Below, piece after piece: positions 44,835 through 55,867 of a DNA stretch of 64,000 nt; positions within the stretch are counted from its first letter, which is position 1, and each line of letters opens with the position of its first letter. Location of the stretch: NCBI GenBank assembly GCA_025618425.1, contig CM046850.1:30588544-30652543 (forward strand). The letters run 5' to 3'. The stretch comes from Heliocidaris tuberculata (taxonomy: Eukaryota; Echinodermata; Echinoidea; Camarodonta; Echinometridae). The position numbers and the translations under genes were made by a program. The notes beneath the pieces are model-generated. The model saw nothing but the letters and a program-made list of their open reading frames with translations. It was not told where the DNA came from and did no database searches.

Positions 44835-44929
44835 ATGCGGGGTTTCATCTCAGCCTTAATGAGACTCCCAAGGTTTGAAATCTCATGAAAATCGTATCTT
44901 ACATAAAGGAACACTTGGAGAATTATAAT

Positions 44930-45075
44930 CATTATAATTATAATAACCATCATTAATAATAGTAATGATTATCATAGTAAGCATTATTATCATAACAACC
45001 ATTATAATAATAGTTGTTATAATCAGTACAATTATGATAATCATACAGTAATTATAATCATTATAATTATTAGCG
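44930..45075. repeat. Degenerate ATT/ATAATC repeat
   Basis: A low-complexity A/T-rich tract dominated by ATTATAATC and ATA words with internal palindromes. Confidence 0.8.
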
Positions 45076-45205
45076 TTCATAAAATACGGCCCAATTAAGG
45101 AGCCGTATTCTGAAAACTATGTTATTGTATTAACATCGGGGGGAGGGGAGCAACTCTTCGAGCCTTTTTCTTCACCAATAATCCAATCGTAGGTACTACG
45201 GAAAC

Positions 45206-45684
45206 CATGGGTGTCGATCCCGGGGGATGGGGGTATATATCCCCCCCCCCCCCCCACAAAAAAATTGAGGTGGGGGGGATGTATTATCATCACCCAATAA
45301 TTTTGGATAAATTAAATAAGAATTATGATACATTACCTTAAAACTAATAATTATCCAAACTCATTATGTTTGATTTTGAAATACCATCATATTTTTTTAA
45401 TGATTAGAAGTAAGGACATAAGAAATGTCATGATTTCAATGCGAAAATATCGAAGAAAATTCGTTCGCTCTCATTGTTATTCTCAATTTAGGGGTTCCGT
45501 CCATAATAATGGCGTAGATCCGTGCATTCATTCTTTTTATCAAAAACCATTTTGGGATGCTCTAAAATGCAAGTTTTATAGACAGATTTTTGAAAAACGT
45601 CCCTGGTGTGGGAGGGGGCATACCCCTTCCCACACCCTCCCTCGCCGGTCATCCCCCAATCATGAACACGGATCGACACCCCTG
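45206..45684. mobile_element. hAT-type element, different termini, exact 8-bp duplication
   Basis: ACGGAAAC flanks both sides (45198-45205 and 45685-45692). Ends are CATGGGTGTCGATCC and (inverted) CAGGGGTGTCGATCC. It is a second hAT-like family by its terminal sequence, with C and G runs near the left end and no transposase. Confidence 0.87.
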
Positions 45685-45692
45685 ACGGAAAC

Positions 45693-46487
45693 ACAGTAGA
45701 GTAGAAGCTCCCAAGGCATAAAACTCTCTGATGCATGTACCATTCATGACTAATGTAAATATTTTGGGACATACGAGGCAGAGCTGCATCCCCATCCCAC
45801 TTTTTATTTCCAATTTCTTGCAACCGCCCTATATTGAGGGAACTATCACTTCATATCCAGGTGGTCTAACTTTTTTCTAAATTCTTATTTTTGATATTTC
45901 GGTGAAAATTGTTTTATCATCATTTACTTTATTCTGAAAACTGGAAAAATGATATTTCAGACAAGAGACATCAGACAACACCTGACGAAATTGTACCAGT
46001 ACGCCTATGGCTAGTGGGAGTACTCTAAATAGATATGAGAAAGTAGTAAAAGGTTTTAGAGTACCATTGGCGTATTCTATGCAGGATTTTCACAAAGCGG
46101 GTATAGTCCATTTGACGCTCCTTTATAACCAACAACGAACCTGGAAAAGTTCTTTCCGTTGACGTTTTTTTTTTTTGTGTTTTGTTTTTTTGTTTTGTTT
46201 TTAATTTGTAATCGTTAAGTGGTCACTGAACAGTATCAGCATTGTTGCCCAAGGGGCAAACTGGAGCTATTTGAATTAAAATCCGCTGCACCCCCCCCCC
46301 CACTTTTTTAAGTAGCCACGTTAAAAAAATATCGGAAAAAAGGCTCGCAAATTGTCATTAATGAGTGAAATCAGATCAGCCCCCTCCCCCCCACCACTTT
46401 CAAAAACGCTCCGTGGCCCCTGACCAATGGGTACATTGGGCGTAAGTTGTCTTGCGCTGTTTAATATGCCTATGCATGTGACCATTT
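45693..46487. other. No gene recognised
   Basis: Non-coding DNA with C runs near 46289 and 46381; possibly a decayed MITE (GGGGC...GCCCC words). Confidence 0.4.
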
Positions 46488-46620
46488 GGATTTATGCCAA
46501 TTATGCAAAATGCTAAAATTTTCGGCAAAAAAGCTGAAATTGTTCGGAGACAACAAATCCACAAACACCTTCAATGGAAAGAACTTTTCTAGGTTCATAA
46601 AATGTCATGTCGACTAGTAA
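46488..46620 (+). repeat. Dispersed repeat related to 24456-24600
   Basis: Shares AATTATGCAAAATGC, CGGCAA-AAAGCTGA, GGAGACAAC and GTCGACTA in order with the copy near 24.5 kb. Confidence 0.6.
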
Positions 46621-46815
46621 GGTTTTCTGTAAATTTATGTCAACATAATAATAGGAGCTGTTATAGCAATCAGGACTGTCACAGAGCCGTAGGCAATACA
46701 TGCAATACTCAAATTGATTTAAGTCTGCTAATTTAGTGAAGCTGTCGGAATAAGATGCTAAAAAAATACCGTGTGCGAAAAGGACGTGACATTTTCTCAA
46801 TGATTATTCTCATCA

Positions 46816-46890
46816 ATGTGTGTGTGTGTGTGTGCGTGTGTGTGTGGGTGGGTGTGCGGTCGTGTGTGTGTGTGTTGTGTGTGCGCGCGC

Positions 46891-46930
<40 letters not shown>

Positions 46931-46975
46931 GTGTGTGCGTGTGTGTGTGCGAGCGTGTGTGGGTGTTTGTGAGTG
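46816..46975. repeat. (TG)n microsatellite
   Basis: About 150 bp of TG dinucleotides with CG-containing interruptions. Spurious Cys/Val and His/Thr frames on the two strands are artefacts. Confidence 0.92.
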
Positions 46976-46982
46976 AGTGGAG

Positions 46983-47150
46983 GTGCCGTGGTCCAGTAGT
47001 TTAAGGCGCTTGACGTTGACTGGAGATGCGAGGATCGGGCGTTCGATCCCCGGCACGGCACTTATGCCCTTGAGCAAGGCATTTTTATCTACATTGCTCT
47101 TTTATCGTACATCAAATAAATGAAGTGCTATAGGCATATTGATACCAGCG
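46983..47150 (+). mobile_element. tRNA-derived SINE
   Basis: A 79-nt tRNA-like head: acceptor arms GTGCCGT and ACGGCAC pair perfectly; A-box-like TGGTCCAGTAGTTTAAGGCG; B-box GTTCGATCC. It is followed by CCCTTGAGCAAGGCATTTTT, a conserved SINE body word. A mismatch in the T stem and the SINE body argue against a functional tRNA. The end of the element is not sharply defined. Confidence 0.75.
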
Positions 47151-47687
47151 TGTGTATGTGTGCTATTTAAAAAAAGTACAATCGTTGAAACACTGATTAT
47201 GGTATCATACTCAGGACTCAGTGTCAGTATAGGAATACTCAATTAAATCAGAAAATTATTTACTTTGAAAAATGGGTCATGACATTTTAATTGATCGTTT
47301 GTATTTGGATCAAATCGAGCGCCCTTCCTACAACCACTACACTACTCAACACACTGTAATGTCCTTTTTCTAAAATGGTTTATCGAGAGCGGTCTAATGT
47401 TTGCCCATTCGTGTGTCCTATATTTGATTGGCAAACACACACCGACAACGAGTCGTGACAATTATTGTCGCAGTTGTTTCCATTAAGAATCATTTGGTAT
47501 TTCATTTCTTTGTTTGCTCGCTGTCCAAATTATCATAATTTAATGGATTTTCCGCCATGCTACGTTAATGTGCAATTTCCGTTGGATAGGCCTACGAAGC
47601 GTATTTTGCCTGGCGTGGGATTGCTTCAGCGACTGATGCTCTCTTTGATGTACCATGTGAGTGTGACATCATACTCCAAGTGAATTC
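47151..47687. other. No gene recognised
   Basis: Non-coding AT-rich DNA. Confidence 0.5.
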
Positions 47688-47689
47688 AA

Positions 47690-48440
47690 AATGATCAGTG
47701 CAAACAAATTGCCTTCACAGTTTTGATTAGCGCAGGTACTAACGCAATGGCGGTTTGTGGGCATAAGACCGGCTCACGCGAGGCATCCTTTCGATTACGT
47801 GTATAAAGTTAGTTAATCCATACACCGCTTATGAGAAGTACTGTTGCACTGTTTATTGTGAAATCACTTTTTAAACGATATCGCTTTTTAACCCTTTCGA
47901 GACAATTGACCACATTTTGTGGTTTGGCTCAATAACTTTTGATTCAGAGCTCTAAAAAATATACCAGATGCAGGAGTAGAAAAAGCAAAAATTTCTACAC
48001 ACATTGTGTCCATTTTTGTTGCATGACCATATTGCGTTTGATGCCAGGAATTTTAAAAAGGAGAATAAGCTTCAAAATCCTTAAATTGGCAACACATTGA
48101 GAAGTTCAAAATCACTATTTTTTATCAAAATTGGCAATTTTTTCAACTTTTCGACTAAGTTTCTAATGATGTATATTGTTTTAGACATTGCATTTTGTTA
48201 GAACCATGTAGCACTAAAAGAAAAATATCATTGTTGCCAATTTGAAGGACGAAATGTGATCAATTTAGCCTTTAAATAATTCCTGTCATGAAAGGGTTAA
48301 CGACACGCGAAAGACCGCACAAATCAGCAAATGACGCCTCGTTTAACACAGACGCAACTTCTTGACGCAGGGTTTCGACGGTACAAGTTGTCGTATTTGT
48401 CCGATAATCGATGACGACGGAGCTCTGCAAATCATTGAAT
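47690..48440. repeat. Larger dispersed repeat, copy 1, carrying a TTAA MITE
   Basis: Shares AATCACTTTTTAAACGATAT, GCAAATGACGCCTC and GATGA/CAGTG-AAAC words with 54185-55960. The two copies bear MITEs at neighbouring TTAA sites. Confidence 0.6.
47892..48296. mobile_element. TTAA-flanked (piggyBac-like) MITE, copy A
   Basis: TTAA at 47888-47891 and 48297-48300. Ends are CCCTTTC and GAAAGGG. The body is an inverted relative of copy B at 54387-54780 (shared CCACATTTTGTGGT, CATTTTTGT-GCA and AGAAAAATAT words). No ORF. Confidence 0.85.
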
Positions 48441-48587
48441 ATACAAACTAAGAAGCCAGATCGTAATTTATTTCCAACTTTCCAATATAAGTGTACAAGG
48501 TAATAAATGAACAAAATAATGTATGGTAAGGGGTCCTAAAGCTACGCACCCCGCAAATACGCGCAATGCGAAGCGTTCACTTCACTC

Positions 48588-48811
48588 TAAAAACAATCTA
48601 GTAAGATTTGACTAGATTACCGGATCCCACGGGCACTTGCACTTTTTCTAGTCAAAATGACCAGAATCCTAGTCATTTTCACTAGAATCGTGTCAATTTT
48701 GACTAGAATAGTGTTGGTTCTAAGTTAGAGTGACTAGAATTCTGGTCATTTTTATAGAAATAGTGCAAGTGCCAGTGTGATCCGGTAATCTAGTCAAATC
48801 TGACTAGATTA
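48588..48811. repeat. Palindrome built on CTAGTCAAA words
   Basis: The outer arms AATCTAGT...TGACTAGATTACCGGATC mirror GATCCGGTAATCTAGTCA...ACTAGATT. Internal AAATGACCAGAATYC words also mirror. Probably a separate short MITE or part of the host MITE. Confidence 0.7.
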
Positions 48812-48833
48812 AGCAACGAGATTGTCATTTGCG

Positions 48834-49012
48834 CACTAGCGTAGCTGAGGGGGGGGGGGGCAGAGTGCCCCCCTGTCAACTTTACCTCGATTTTTTTTTT
48901 GGAGCTTTTTTTTTGCTTGTCAGAGAATTATGGAGGAAAACATGTGATAACCCCCCCCCCCCCCCCACTGAGCGACTTTTTTGAGGGCAGGCGAGAAAAT
49001 AAAATTGTGGCC

Positions 49013-49045
<33 letters not shown>

Positions 49046-49145
49046 ACTGAGCGAGTTTTGGAGGGCTAGCGAGAAGAAAAATAAATACGGGTCTACCTTC
49101 AAGCAGAATTTGTCCCCCTTGTAAAAAATCCTAGCTACGCCACTG
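48834..49145. mobile_element. hAT-type MITE with exact 8-bp duplication, nested
   Basis: CATTTGCG flanks both sides (48826-48833 and 49146-49153). Right end is CCTAGCTACGCCACTG and left end CACTAGCGTAGCTGAGG. It carries two CCCCC-ACTGAGCGA words and C runs, like the inverted complement of the copies at 11.2 and 13.0 kb, so it is the same family in opposite orientation. Confidence 0.9.
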
Positions 49146-50147
49146 CATTTGCGTTTGCCAAAAAGAATGAGTAAATTTCCTTCATTTTTGTGACGGTATC
49201 ACTATTTGAAAATCGGGTGAAATTCACATCAGTCAGCTTCAAAATCAAGATTTGGATTCATTTATTACATGTGTGCAGCATTAGGACCCTTTCATTTTCG
49301 ACATGGGTATCGAGATCGACTTGAAAATTAATGTTATTGATATTTTGTCTGTCGTAATTTTTTCAGGGATTTAATTCAAGAGTAAGTAGAACCAAGATAT
49401 ATAAAATAAATTCGCATAAATCATTCAAAAAGTGACTTTTTAGCCGCTGGAAACAAAGTGCGCAGCTTAAGGTCCCCCATCATACATGTATTTTTAACAA
49501 AAATATTACAAAATATGCATTCATGTGGTCCATACATAGTTAGAGGACACACACCTCTGAAAACAAAAGCTTGAGGTGAGTGTATCCTTAGGCGTTAGAT
49601 TCTAAATAGATGAAAAAAGAAAACAACTACATTTAAAAAAAAACAGATAAAAAGATAATATTCCTAGACCACGGAGCTTTATTGGAGAAAAGAAGAGGGG
49701 GAAAGGGGGAAAAAGGGGAGAATTGGAGGTGCAAAATAAAAGGAGTACGGAAAAGAGAAATTCACGAAGAAACAGAGTGAAGAAACTGAGAGAAAAGACC
49801 AAGTGGAGGGTGGGGAAGTATTATTTGTAAGATGAAGTGAAATGTTTTTTCATCCTTCTTGAGAAGCTGGCAAGAGATGCGGAGTATTTTATTGTATCAG
49901 GGATAACGTTCAACAGCTTAGGTCCCGAGTACCGGATGTTATTTTGGAATAATAAGGTTCTGTGCTTGGGTAGATGGATGTGATATGGCTTTCATATACG
50001 CCTGGGACTACGCGTATGTTCTCCACACTATTTTGACACAGAGAACACAGGGCAGAAGATTATAAAATAACGGATGCTATTAATAAAAAAAATTAAGAGT
50101 TTTTTTTTCTTCACAGGCACGTGAATATAACCCGCTCTCTCGTCACT

Positions 50148-50318
50148 CCCAGTTATCAAATTATCAATTTGTCCAATTCAAATGAATTCATGGCACAGTA
50201 CATGTATATATCAACGTATAAATTCGGGTCATTTCAGGGTCCTTTGTACTACAAAATGACGCTGATTACTGCGCCAGGAATTCGTTTGAATTGGACGAAT
50301 TGATAATTTGATAATTTT
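50148..50318. mobile_element. Short hairpin MITE
   Basis: TTATCAAATTATCAATTTGTCCAATTCAAA on the left mirrors TTTGAATTGGACGAATTGATAATTTGATAA on the right, with arms of about 45 bp and a loop of about 70 bp. Confidence 0.78.
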
Positions 50319-50790
50319 ATTTAGTCTGATCCACATAAGATGGTGAAAATTTGTTTTCCACCAGCATTACAGAAAGAAACATGAAAATAGTATACCCATA
50401 CGTTGTGTGTCCGGGACAGGTTGGTTATTCGGACAGGTCACTTTTGAACCGTAAATACTGAACAACTTTTCATGCAAATTGTCATAAATACTTCTCAGAA
50501 AAGGTTGACAATTTTATCAATTGCAAATATTCACTTATTTTTCTAGTTCTTGATGCATATTTTTCATAAAATCCGAAGGCAAAATTGAGAGGTTAATTTT
50601 TGTTAAAGGGGGTGTAAACTGACGAGACCATGTGTCTTTCCCGTGGCCTGACCCGGGGCCAGTCGGGTTTATCCGCAACTCTTCGGACGGGCCATGCTAT
50701 TCCCTCACGTACGTATACGTGTAACATACGCGAAACCAGAGAGTAAGGGTGACTTCGATCTGAGTTTCGCAAACGCTAAACATGTAGAGA
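50319..50790. other. No gene recognised
   Basis: Non-coding DNA; nothing identified. Confidence 0.5.
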
Positions 50791-50794
50791 TTAA

Positions 50795-51029
50795 GGCCCG
50801 TATTCTCGAAAGGCGCCTAACTTAAGCCCCCGCCTATGTGTGTAGATTTAGGCCACGGAATTATGGAGAGCCAAATGTCACCCTCTTTTAATCTTACAAA
50901 ATCGCAATAGTTCTGGGACTAAATGCAAATACAAAAACCGACACGATAGAATTGATTTCTAATGCTCATTTTATGCCAGAAATAATTCATTTTCTTTACT
51001 TTGTTACATAAATTTCGAGAATACGGGCC
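50795..51029. mobile_element. Harbinger-like MITE (TAA duplication)
   Basis: TAA at 50792-50794 and 51030-51032 flank GGCCCGTATTCTCGAAA and its inverted TTTCGAGAATACGGGCC. The 3-bp TWA duplication with GGCC-start ends matches PIF/Harbinger practice. 235 bp, non-coding. Confidence 0.8.
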
Positions 51030-51032
51030 TAA

Positions 51033-51699
51033 ATTGCTGATTACCGTTAGCTGATGAGGTCCATTCGTTTACGTGCAGTTGTCCCAAAAAAGACGTAGAT
51101 GGCGTTAACCAGCTCTAGTATTTGCCGTTCAACACTCCCTGTAAGTGTCAGGACCATCAGTACCATGGTGATCAGGACACCCCCCCCCCCCCCCCAATCC
51201 TACATTATAATACAACATAACATACATATAAATATGATAAGACAAAGAAATTCTCTACATGGCATTAATTCATTTGATTTTGCCCATTGATATTGCATTC
51301 ATGTTTGCTATACACTACAGTAATAACTTGGATCCCTTTCCCTCTTTTATCTATTCAGTCTATTTCGTTCTATTATTTTCTAATTCTTTTATTTCAGCTT
51401 ATTTTTCCTTCCTCTCTTTATCTTTTCTTTCTTCCTATCATAATATATTTCTGACTGTATACCATGCTCATAAATAACTAATCATAACTTGTGTTCAAGT
51501 GTATATATGTATACTTGTTTGAGAAATGACAGAGTTGAGTTTGTATTATTGATACATAGAGGTAATTAACTCCTCGTCGTGTTCACCTGACATAAATCAG
51601 TGTATCTACTCCAACCAATTAGTGCCTATTGAACAATGGTTTGACTACTCGTATGTAGCGGTCATTATCTTAATTGTTCGCCGTATTAGGGCATGAATT
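51033..51699. other. No gene recognised
   Basis: AT-rich DNA with a C run near 51179-51195; no gene. Confidence 0.5.
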
Positions 51700-51925
51700 T
51701 CATTAATAATAATGGCCACTTATAGCGCTCATATCCGTCACGCTGTGACGCTCATGGCGCTTATAGGCAACGCCGGTTATAGCCGAGCCGCCAAAGTAAC
51801 CACCTGGGTGGAGAGTGGCAGATGTAGATTAATGTCTTGCCAAAGGACGTCAGTGCCATGGTGGGATTAGAACCCCGTACCTTGTGATGTTCAGTTCGCT
51901 TACTTATCCACTAGACCACAACACC
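51700..51925 (-). mobile_element. tRNA-derived SINE with LINE-type 3' tail
   Basis: Minus strand: A-box-like TGGTCTAGTGGATAAG and B-box-like GGTTCTAATCC in a tRNA-like head; body word CCTTTGGCAAGACATTAA; then a tail AAGCGCCATGAGCGTC...GATATGAGCGCTATAA...CCATTATTATTAAT. The tail matches the 3' end of the intact LINE at 39.86-39.97 kb, which would let the LINE machinery mobilise it. Confidence 0.82.
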
Positions 51926-52585
51926 TCATTAAAGGGAAGTCTACCCTGATATTTAGATGATTTTGGTAAGAGCACAAAATGAAAGAAACAGATCAATGAA
52001 AGACTTCGGAAAATCCGATAGGATATAAGAAAGTAATGAATTTTTGAATTTCTACTAGAAATGCAAAATTTCATTTAGTAAGCAATCAAACACAAATTGG
52101 CAACTTTGTGACGTATCTATTGAGGTACTCTTTCATTTGCTCTGTTTTGAAAATTTTGTAAATTTCCACTTTCGTAGTTGTTAAAATGAATAGATTTGTT
52201 TCATTTGTTTCATGCATGGGTTGTGTTAGAACATACATGCAATGATTATATCTATGGCGAATGTATCAATCAAAACTTTCTTTAGAAAAAATAGTTATTT
52301 ATGATTTCTTTTTAATACAGGGCAAATGGGAAAGGATCGCGCAAGATACGTCACAGAGTTGCCCAGTTTTGTTTGATCGAAATACAACTTCAAAAATGTA
52401 TAACTCTTTTTTTAGAATGGGATTTTGCTCAAACTTTCACTAAACTTTTTTTTTCTAATTTTGTCTGCTTCTATTAACACTAACTTGATATTAGGGTGGG
52501 ACTTCCCCTTTAAAAAAGCACTATAAGGATTCACACATCAACAAAAGGCTCCACTACAAGTGGGGCCTTTTTATTGTGTGAATAA
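51926..52585. other. No gene recognised
   Basis: AT-rich DNA bounded by AAAGGGAAGTCTACCCTGAT and GGTGGGACTTCCCCTTT (about 51932-52513), imperfect inverted words that suggest another decayed MITE of about 580 bp. Confidence 0.45.
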
Positions 52586-52588
52586 AAA

Positions 52589-52802
52589 CTGTTCATTAGT
52601 TCTCTCTATCTTAATCATTTCAATTTGTGTCGGTAAAATTAGCATACATAAATTTAATTAACTTTCGAAGAGCAATGTATTCAGTATATTTCTTCTTCAC
52701 CAACACTCCTTTGGAAAGTTGATTAAGTTTTATAGTACTACATAGTTCATTTATAACACAAATTGAAATAATTATGATGGAGAGAATTAATGAACCTTTT
52801 GA
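52589..52802. mobile_element. Short foldback
   Basis: TGTTCATTAGTTCTCTCTAT and TTTCAATTTGTGT on the left mirror ACACAAATTGAAAT and ATGGAGAGAATTAATGAAC on the right; arms about 45 bp, loop about 120 bp. Confidence 0.7.
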
Positions 52803-53367
52803 GACTCGGAAGCATATTTAACATTCTCTTGCTCGCCCTTAGGTAACATCTGTTTAGAAATATTTTTATCATTTTTTTTTATTTTTTATAATCACATCAA
52901 AACTACATGAGAGAAGAGTTAATGACATTTCCAAAATGTTATACTTAGCCACGTTTTGCTTCTATCAAATATATAAAACTCACACTCATATTCATAATAA
53001 CTTAACATTCAGAGAATGATTGTGCTTCTTATGAAATTATACTTATGTCAGAAATGTCAGAATTTCAATGGTATTTCCTTTATTTAGTCAGAACGTAAAG
53101 GTTATCAACGTTTGGCGTGTAATGTTTGTGTTTGTTTACAATAGAAATCAATCTAACAGAAAGCCATTTCCCATGCGAGGCATAGGACGTAACAATTAAT
53201 GAAAACCTGAACTCCAACACGAACCATGCAGAAACGTTCCGATGTCTTACAAGTATGATATCTATTGTATGATATCTGAACAAAAGCACACAGTAAAACC
53301 TCTTTTAAAATCGTGTTGCTAAACCTGAAGGAAATATTTGTTTGATGAATTGACAAACTGAAAACTT
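52803..53367. other. No gene recognised
   Basis: AT-rich DNA; open frames unconvincing. Confidence 0.5.
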
Positions 53368-53505
53368 TCTGACAAGCACAAAAAAAAAGAGATCGTCAGG
53401 TCAAAAAGGGGGGCAAAAATGTACAAAAGGGGGGCACAATGTACACATTTGTTTCAAAGGGGGGGGGGGCAGGGGCCGGAAGTATCCCCTAAATCCGCCA
53501 CTGCT
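53368..53505. mobile_element. hAT-type MITE, right-end fragment
   Basis: TTCTGACAAGCA(A)n, GGGGGGGCACAATGTACA and the terminal CCTAAATCCGCCACTG match the right half of the copies at 11.2 and 13.0 kb. The left end is missing. Confidence 0.7.
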
Positions 53506-53654
53506 GTGAGTGGCTGTCAAAGACTTTACACGAGCTGTTTCAATCTTGATACGTGAACAAAGGCACCACATGCACCTGTAACACGATTGCTTGAATTAAC
53601 ACTGTATCAAAGGTAACAAAAATTATTGGCATTCGTTCAGTCCTCTCAATGTCA

Positions 53655-53832
53655 TTTTTTTTCTGGAATCGCTCTTTTCCTATATTTCTCTTTATCTTTA
53701 TTTCTCTGTCTCTTTCACACTTTCTTTCTTTCTTTCTCTCTCTCTCTCTCTCTCTGTCTTTTCCCTTTTTGTCTCTTTCTCTCTTTCTCTCTCTCTATCC
53801 ATCTCTTTGTCTCTATCTTTCTCTGTCTCTTT
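53655..53832. repeat. Pyrimidine-rich (CT)n-type tract
   Basis: TCTTTCTCTCTCTGTCT-type low-complexity sequence; the Ser/Leu/Phe-rich frames are artefacts. Confidence 0.85.
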
Positions 53833-54386
53833 CCGTTATTTAAATCTAAAAAGGGTTAGAAAGTTTTGAAATACAGAAATACAGAAATAACCATATTTTC
53901 AGAAAAGACGTTAAGGTTCAGGAAGTAATACCCCAAAACATTATGTTTGTGCGGACATCCCTTTGAGACCACTTAATACACTATACACTAAAATCAAATT
54001 TGATCCCTACAACGAATGAAAAAGACTCTTTCGATAAACGGCCCTGTTTATATACAGCCAGTTAATGCCCGCTGCACAAGTGACATCATTTTGATGAGGT
54101 AGGAGGACCTATGGGTAGGACTGCGTGGGCGACTAGCGCGGTCTTCGACGCACCATCTTCGAATGATGTCGTACACTCTAGTGAATGCAAGATGAGCAGT
54201 GTAAACATTGTTTTGAAATACTGGCGTATGCACTACTTGCCTTCTTTTAAAGCCCGGCTCAGACAATTAAGGCGTCATTTCAATTCCGTCAGTGCCTGCG
54301 CTAATTGAGCCTGAGAAGACACTTAACCCATATTCGCCATTTGTTCAAAGTATTGTTTGTACTGTACATTTTGCAATCACTTTTAA

Positions 54387-54780
54387 CCCTTTCAGGACAG
54401 GAATTATTCAAGGGCTAAATTGATCACATTTCGTTCTTCAAATTGGCAACAATAATATTTTTCTTTTAGTGCTAGATGGTTCTAATAGGTGTAATGTCTT
54501 TTAGAACAATAAACATGGTTAGTGATTTTATCAATTGCCAATTTTGATGAAAAACAATGATTTTGAATCTCTCAATGTGTTGCCAATCTAAGGATTTTGA
54601 AGCTTATTCTCCTTTTTAAAATTCCTGCCATCAAACGCAATATGGTCATGTGACAAAAATGGACATAGCATGTGCAGAAATTTTTGCTCTTTCTACTCAT
54701 ACATCTGGTATATTTTTTAGAGCTCTGAATCAAAACTTATCAAGCCTAACCACAAAATGTGGTCAATTGTCTTGAAAGGG
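54387..54780. mobile_element. TTAA-flanked (piggyBac-like) MITE, copy B
   Basis: TTAA at 54383-54386 and 54781-54784; ends CCCTTTC and GAAAGGG. Opposite orientation to copy A at 47892. Its right TTAA is shared with the next element. Confidence 0.85.
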
Positions 54781-54784
54781 TTAA

Positions 54785-55867
54785 AGGGCCCCTGCCATCA
54801 AAATGCAAGTTGATACCTGTTGGTATGCAGTCCTACATACATCTCATATTTTGATATTTAAACTTCTAAATATGTTTCATAGATTTTTAAATATTTTTTA
54901 AAATAATTTTCTACAACCTGCTAAGCCCCACCCACTTAGAAAAATCCTCCAGATCACTTTCCCCCTATGACATCATCTGTCAATCATCAGTGAGCTAATA
55001 ACGATTTTGCAAGTTAAATTGGTCGTTAACTTTGTCAAAGCTGACACCTGTTACAATACAACATACAATACCAACATAGGAGTCGCTATGACAGACAGCT
55101 GCAGCATCAGCAGGAAAACAAAGGCAATGAGATGGTATTGTCTGAAGGCATGCAATTCTGTTATGAGTGTGTGCTGAGCTGGGGGATCACTGTCTATTGT
55201 ATTGTAGAATAGTGGAATGTAACTTCCGCCAGCTCAGCACACACTCATAATAGAATTACATGCTTTCATACAATACCTCCTCATTGCCTTTGTTTTCCTA
55301 CTAATGCTACAGCATATCTGACATCTCCTATATTGGTACTGTAAGTTGTATTATAACAGGTGTCAACTTTGACAAAGTTGAATACCACTTTCACTTGCAA
55401 AATTGCTATTAGCTCACTGATGACTGACAGATGATGTCATAGAGAGAAAGTGATCTGGAGGATTTTTTAAGTGGGCGGGGCTTAGCAGGTTGTAGAAAAT
55501 TATTTCAAAAAATATTTAAAAATCTATGAAACATATTTAGAAGTTTAAATATCAAAATATGAGATGTATGCAGGACTGCACACCAACAGGTCACAAAGGG
55601 GTCTATAAAATACAAGCTGTGCTTTTTGATAGACTCCTCCACTTTTGTTTCTTTACTATGCCTGATATCACCGAAATTATGAAAGTATAATTGTTTATTA
55701 TATGTAATTATTGTACTTAATTTCTTTTTCCATTTATGTTAACACTTTTTATCGTAATTTTGTTTGATATTATGTTATACCAATTTGTAAAACACTGAAA
55801 AACGTGGAAATAAAGAAACCTTGAAACCTTGAAAGGTATCAACTTGCATTTTGATGGCAGGGGCCCT
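54785..55867. mobile_element. TTAA-flanked long foldback with an inserted LINE tail
   Basis: Ends AGGGCCCCTGCCATCAAAAT and its inverse sit inside TTAA at 54781-54784 and 55868-55871. Arms of about 400 bp match over most of their length (for example GTGGGYGGGGCTTAGCAGGTT and CAGCTCAGCACACACTCATA on the right and their inverse on the left). The right arm is interrupted at 55592-55833. No ORF. Confidence 0.85.
55592..55833 (+). mobile_element. 5'-truncated LINE end inserted in the foldback
   Basis: A 242-bp insert with AGGT at both junctions, absent from the opposite arm. It ends GTGGAAATAAAGAAACCTTG followed by a tandem AAACCTTG tail, the form of a retrotransposon 3' terminus. Confidence 0.75.

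Larger units (their letters stand above)
48524..49482. mobile_element. TA-flanked (mariner-like) MITE nested in the LINE end
   Basis: TA duplications sit at 48522-48523 and 49483-49484; the uninterrupted sequence can be read from the related LINE copy at 8.9 kb. Ends are TGGTAAGGGGTCCTAAAGCT and (inverted) TGATGGGGGACCTTAAGCTG. It contains a ~220-bp palindrome and a hAT MITE. No transposase. Confidence 0.82.
48460..50050 (-). mobile_element. LINE 3' end (C-terminus and 3' UTR) with nested insertions
   Basis: On the minus strand the end of an RT-type ORF is readable near 49990-49825 (LLFQNNIRYSGPKLLNVIPD, then ending KKHFTSSYK and a stop). It is followed by a 3' UTR shared with 8865-9340. The UTR is interrupted by a TA-flanked MITE (48524-49482), beyond which it resumes at 48466-48523. 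It is 5'-truncated, so it cannot move by itself. Confidence 0.78.

Noticed and set aside
46983..47061. Functional tRNA gene
   Set aside because: The acceptor stem pairs, but the T stem is mismatched and a SINE body word follows directly, so it is read as a SINE head.
46733..47077. His/Thr- and Cys/Val-rich frames
   Set aside because: They translate the (TG)n microsatellite.
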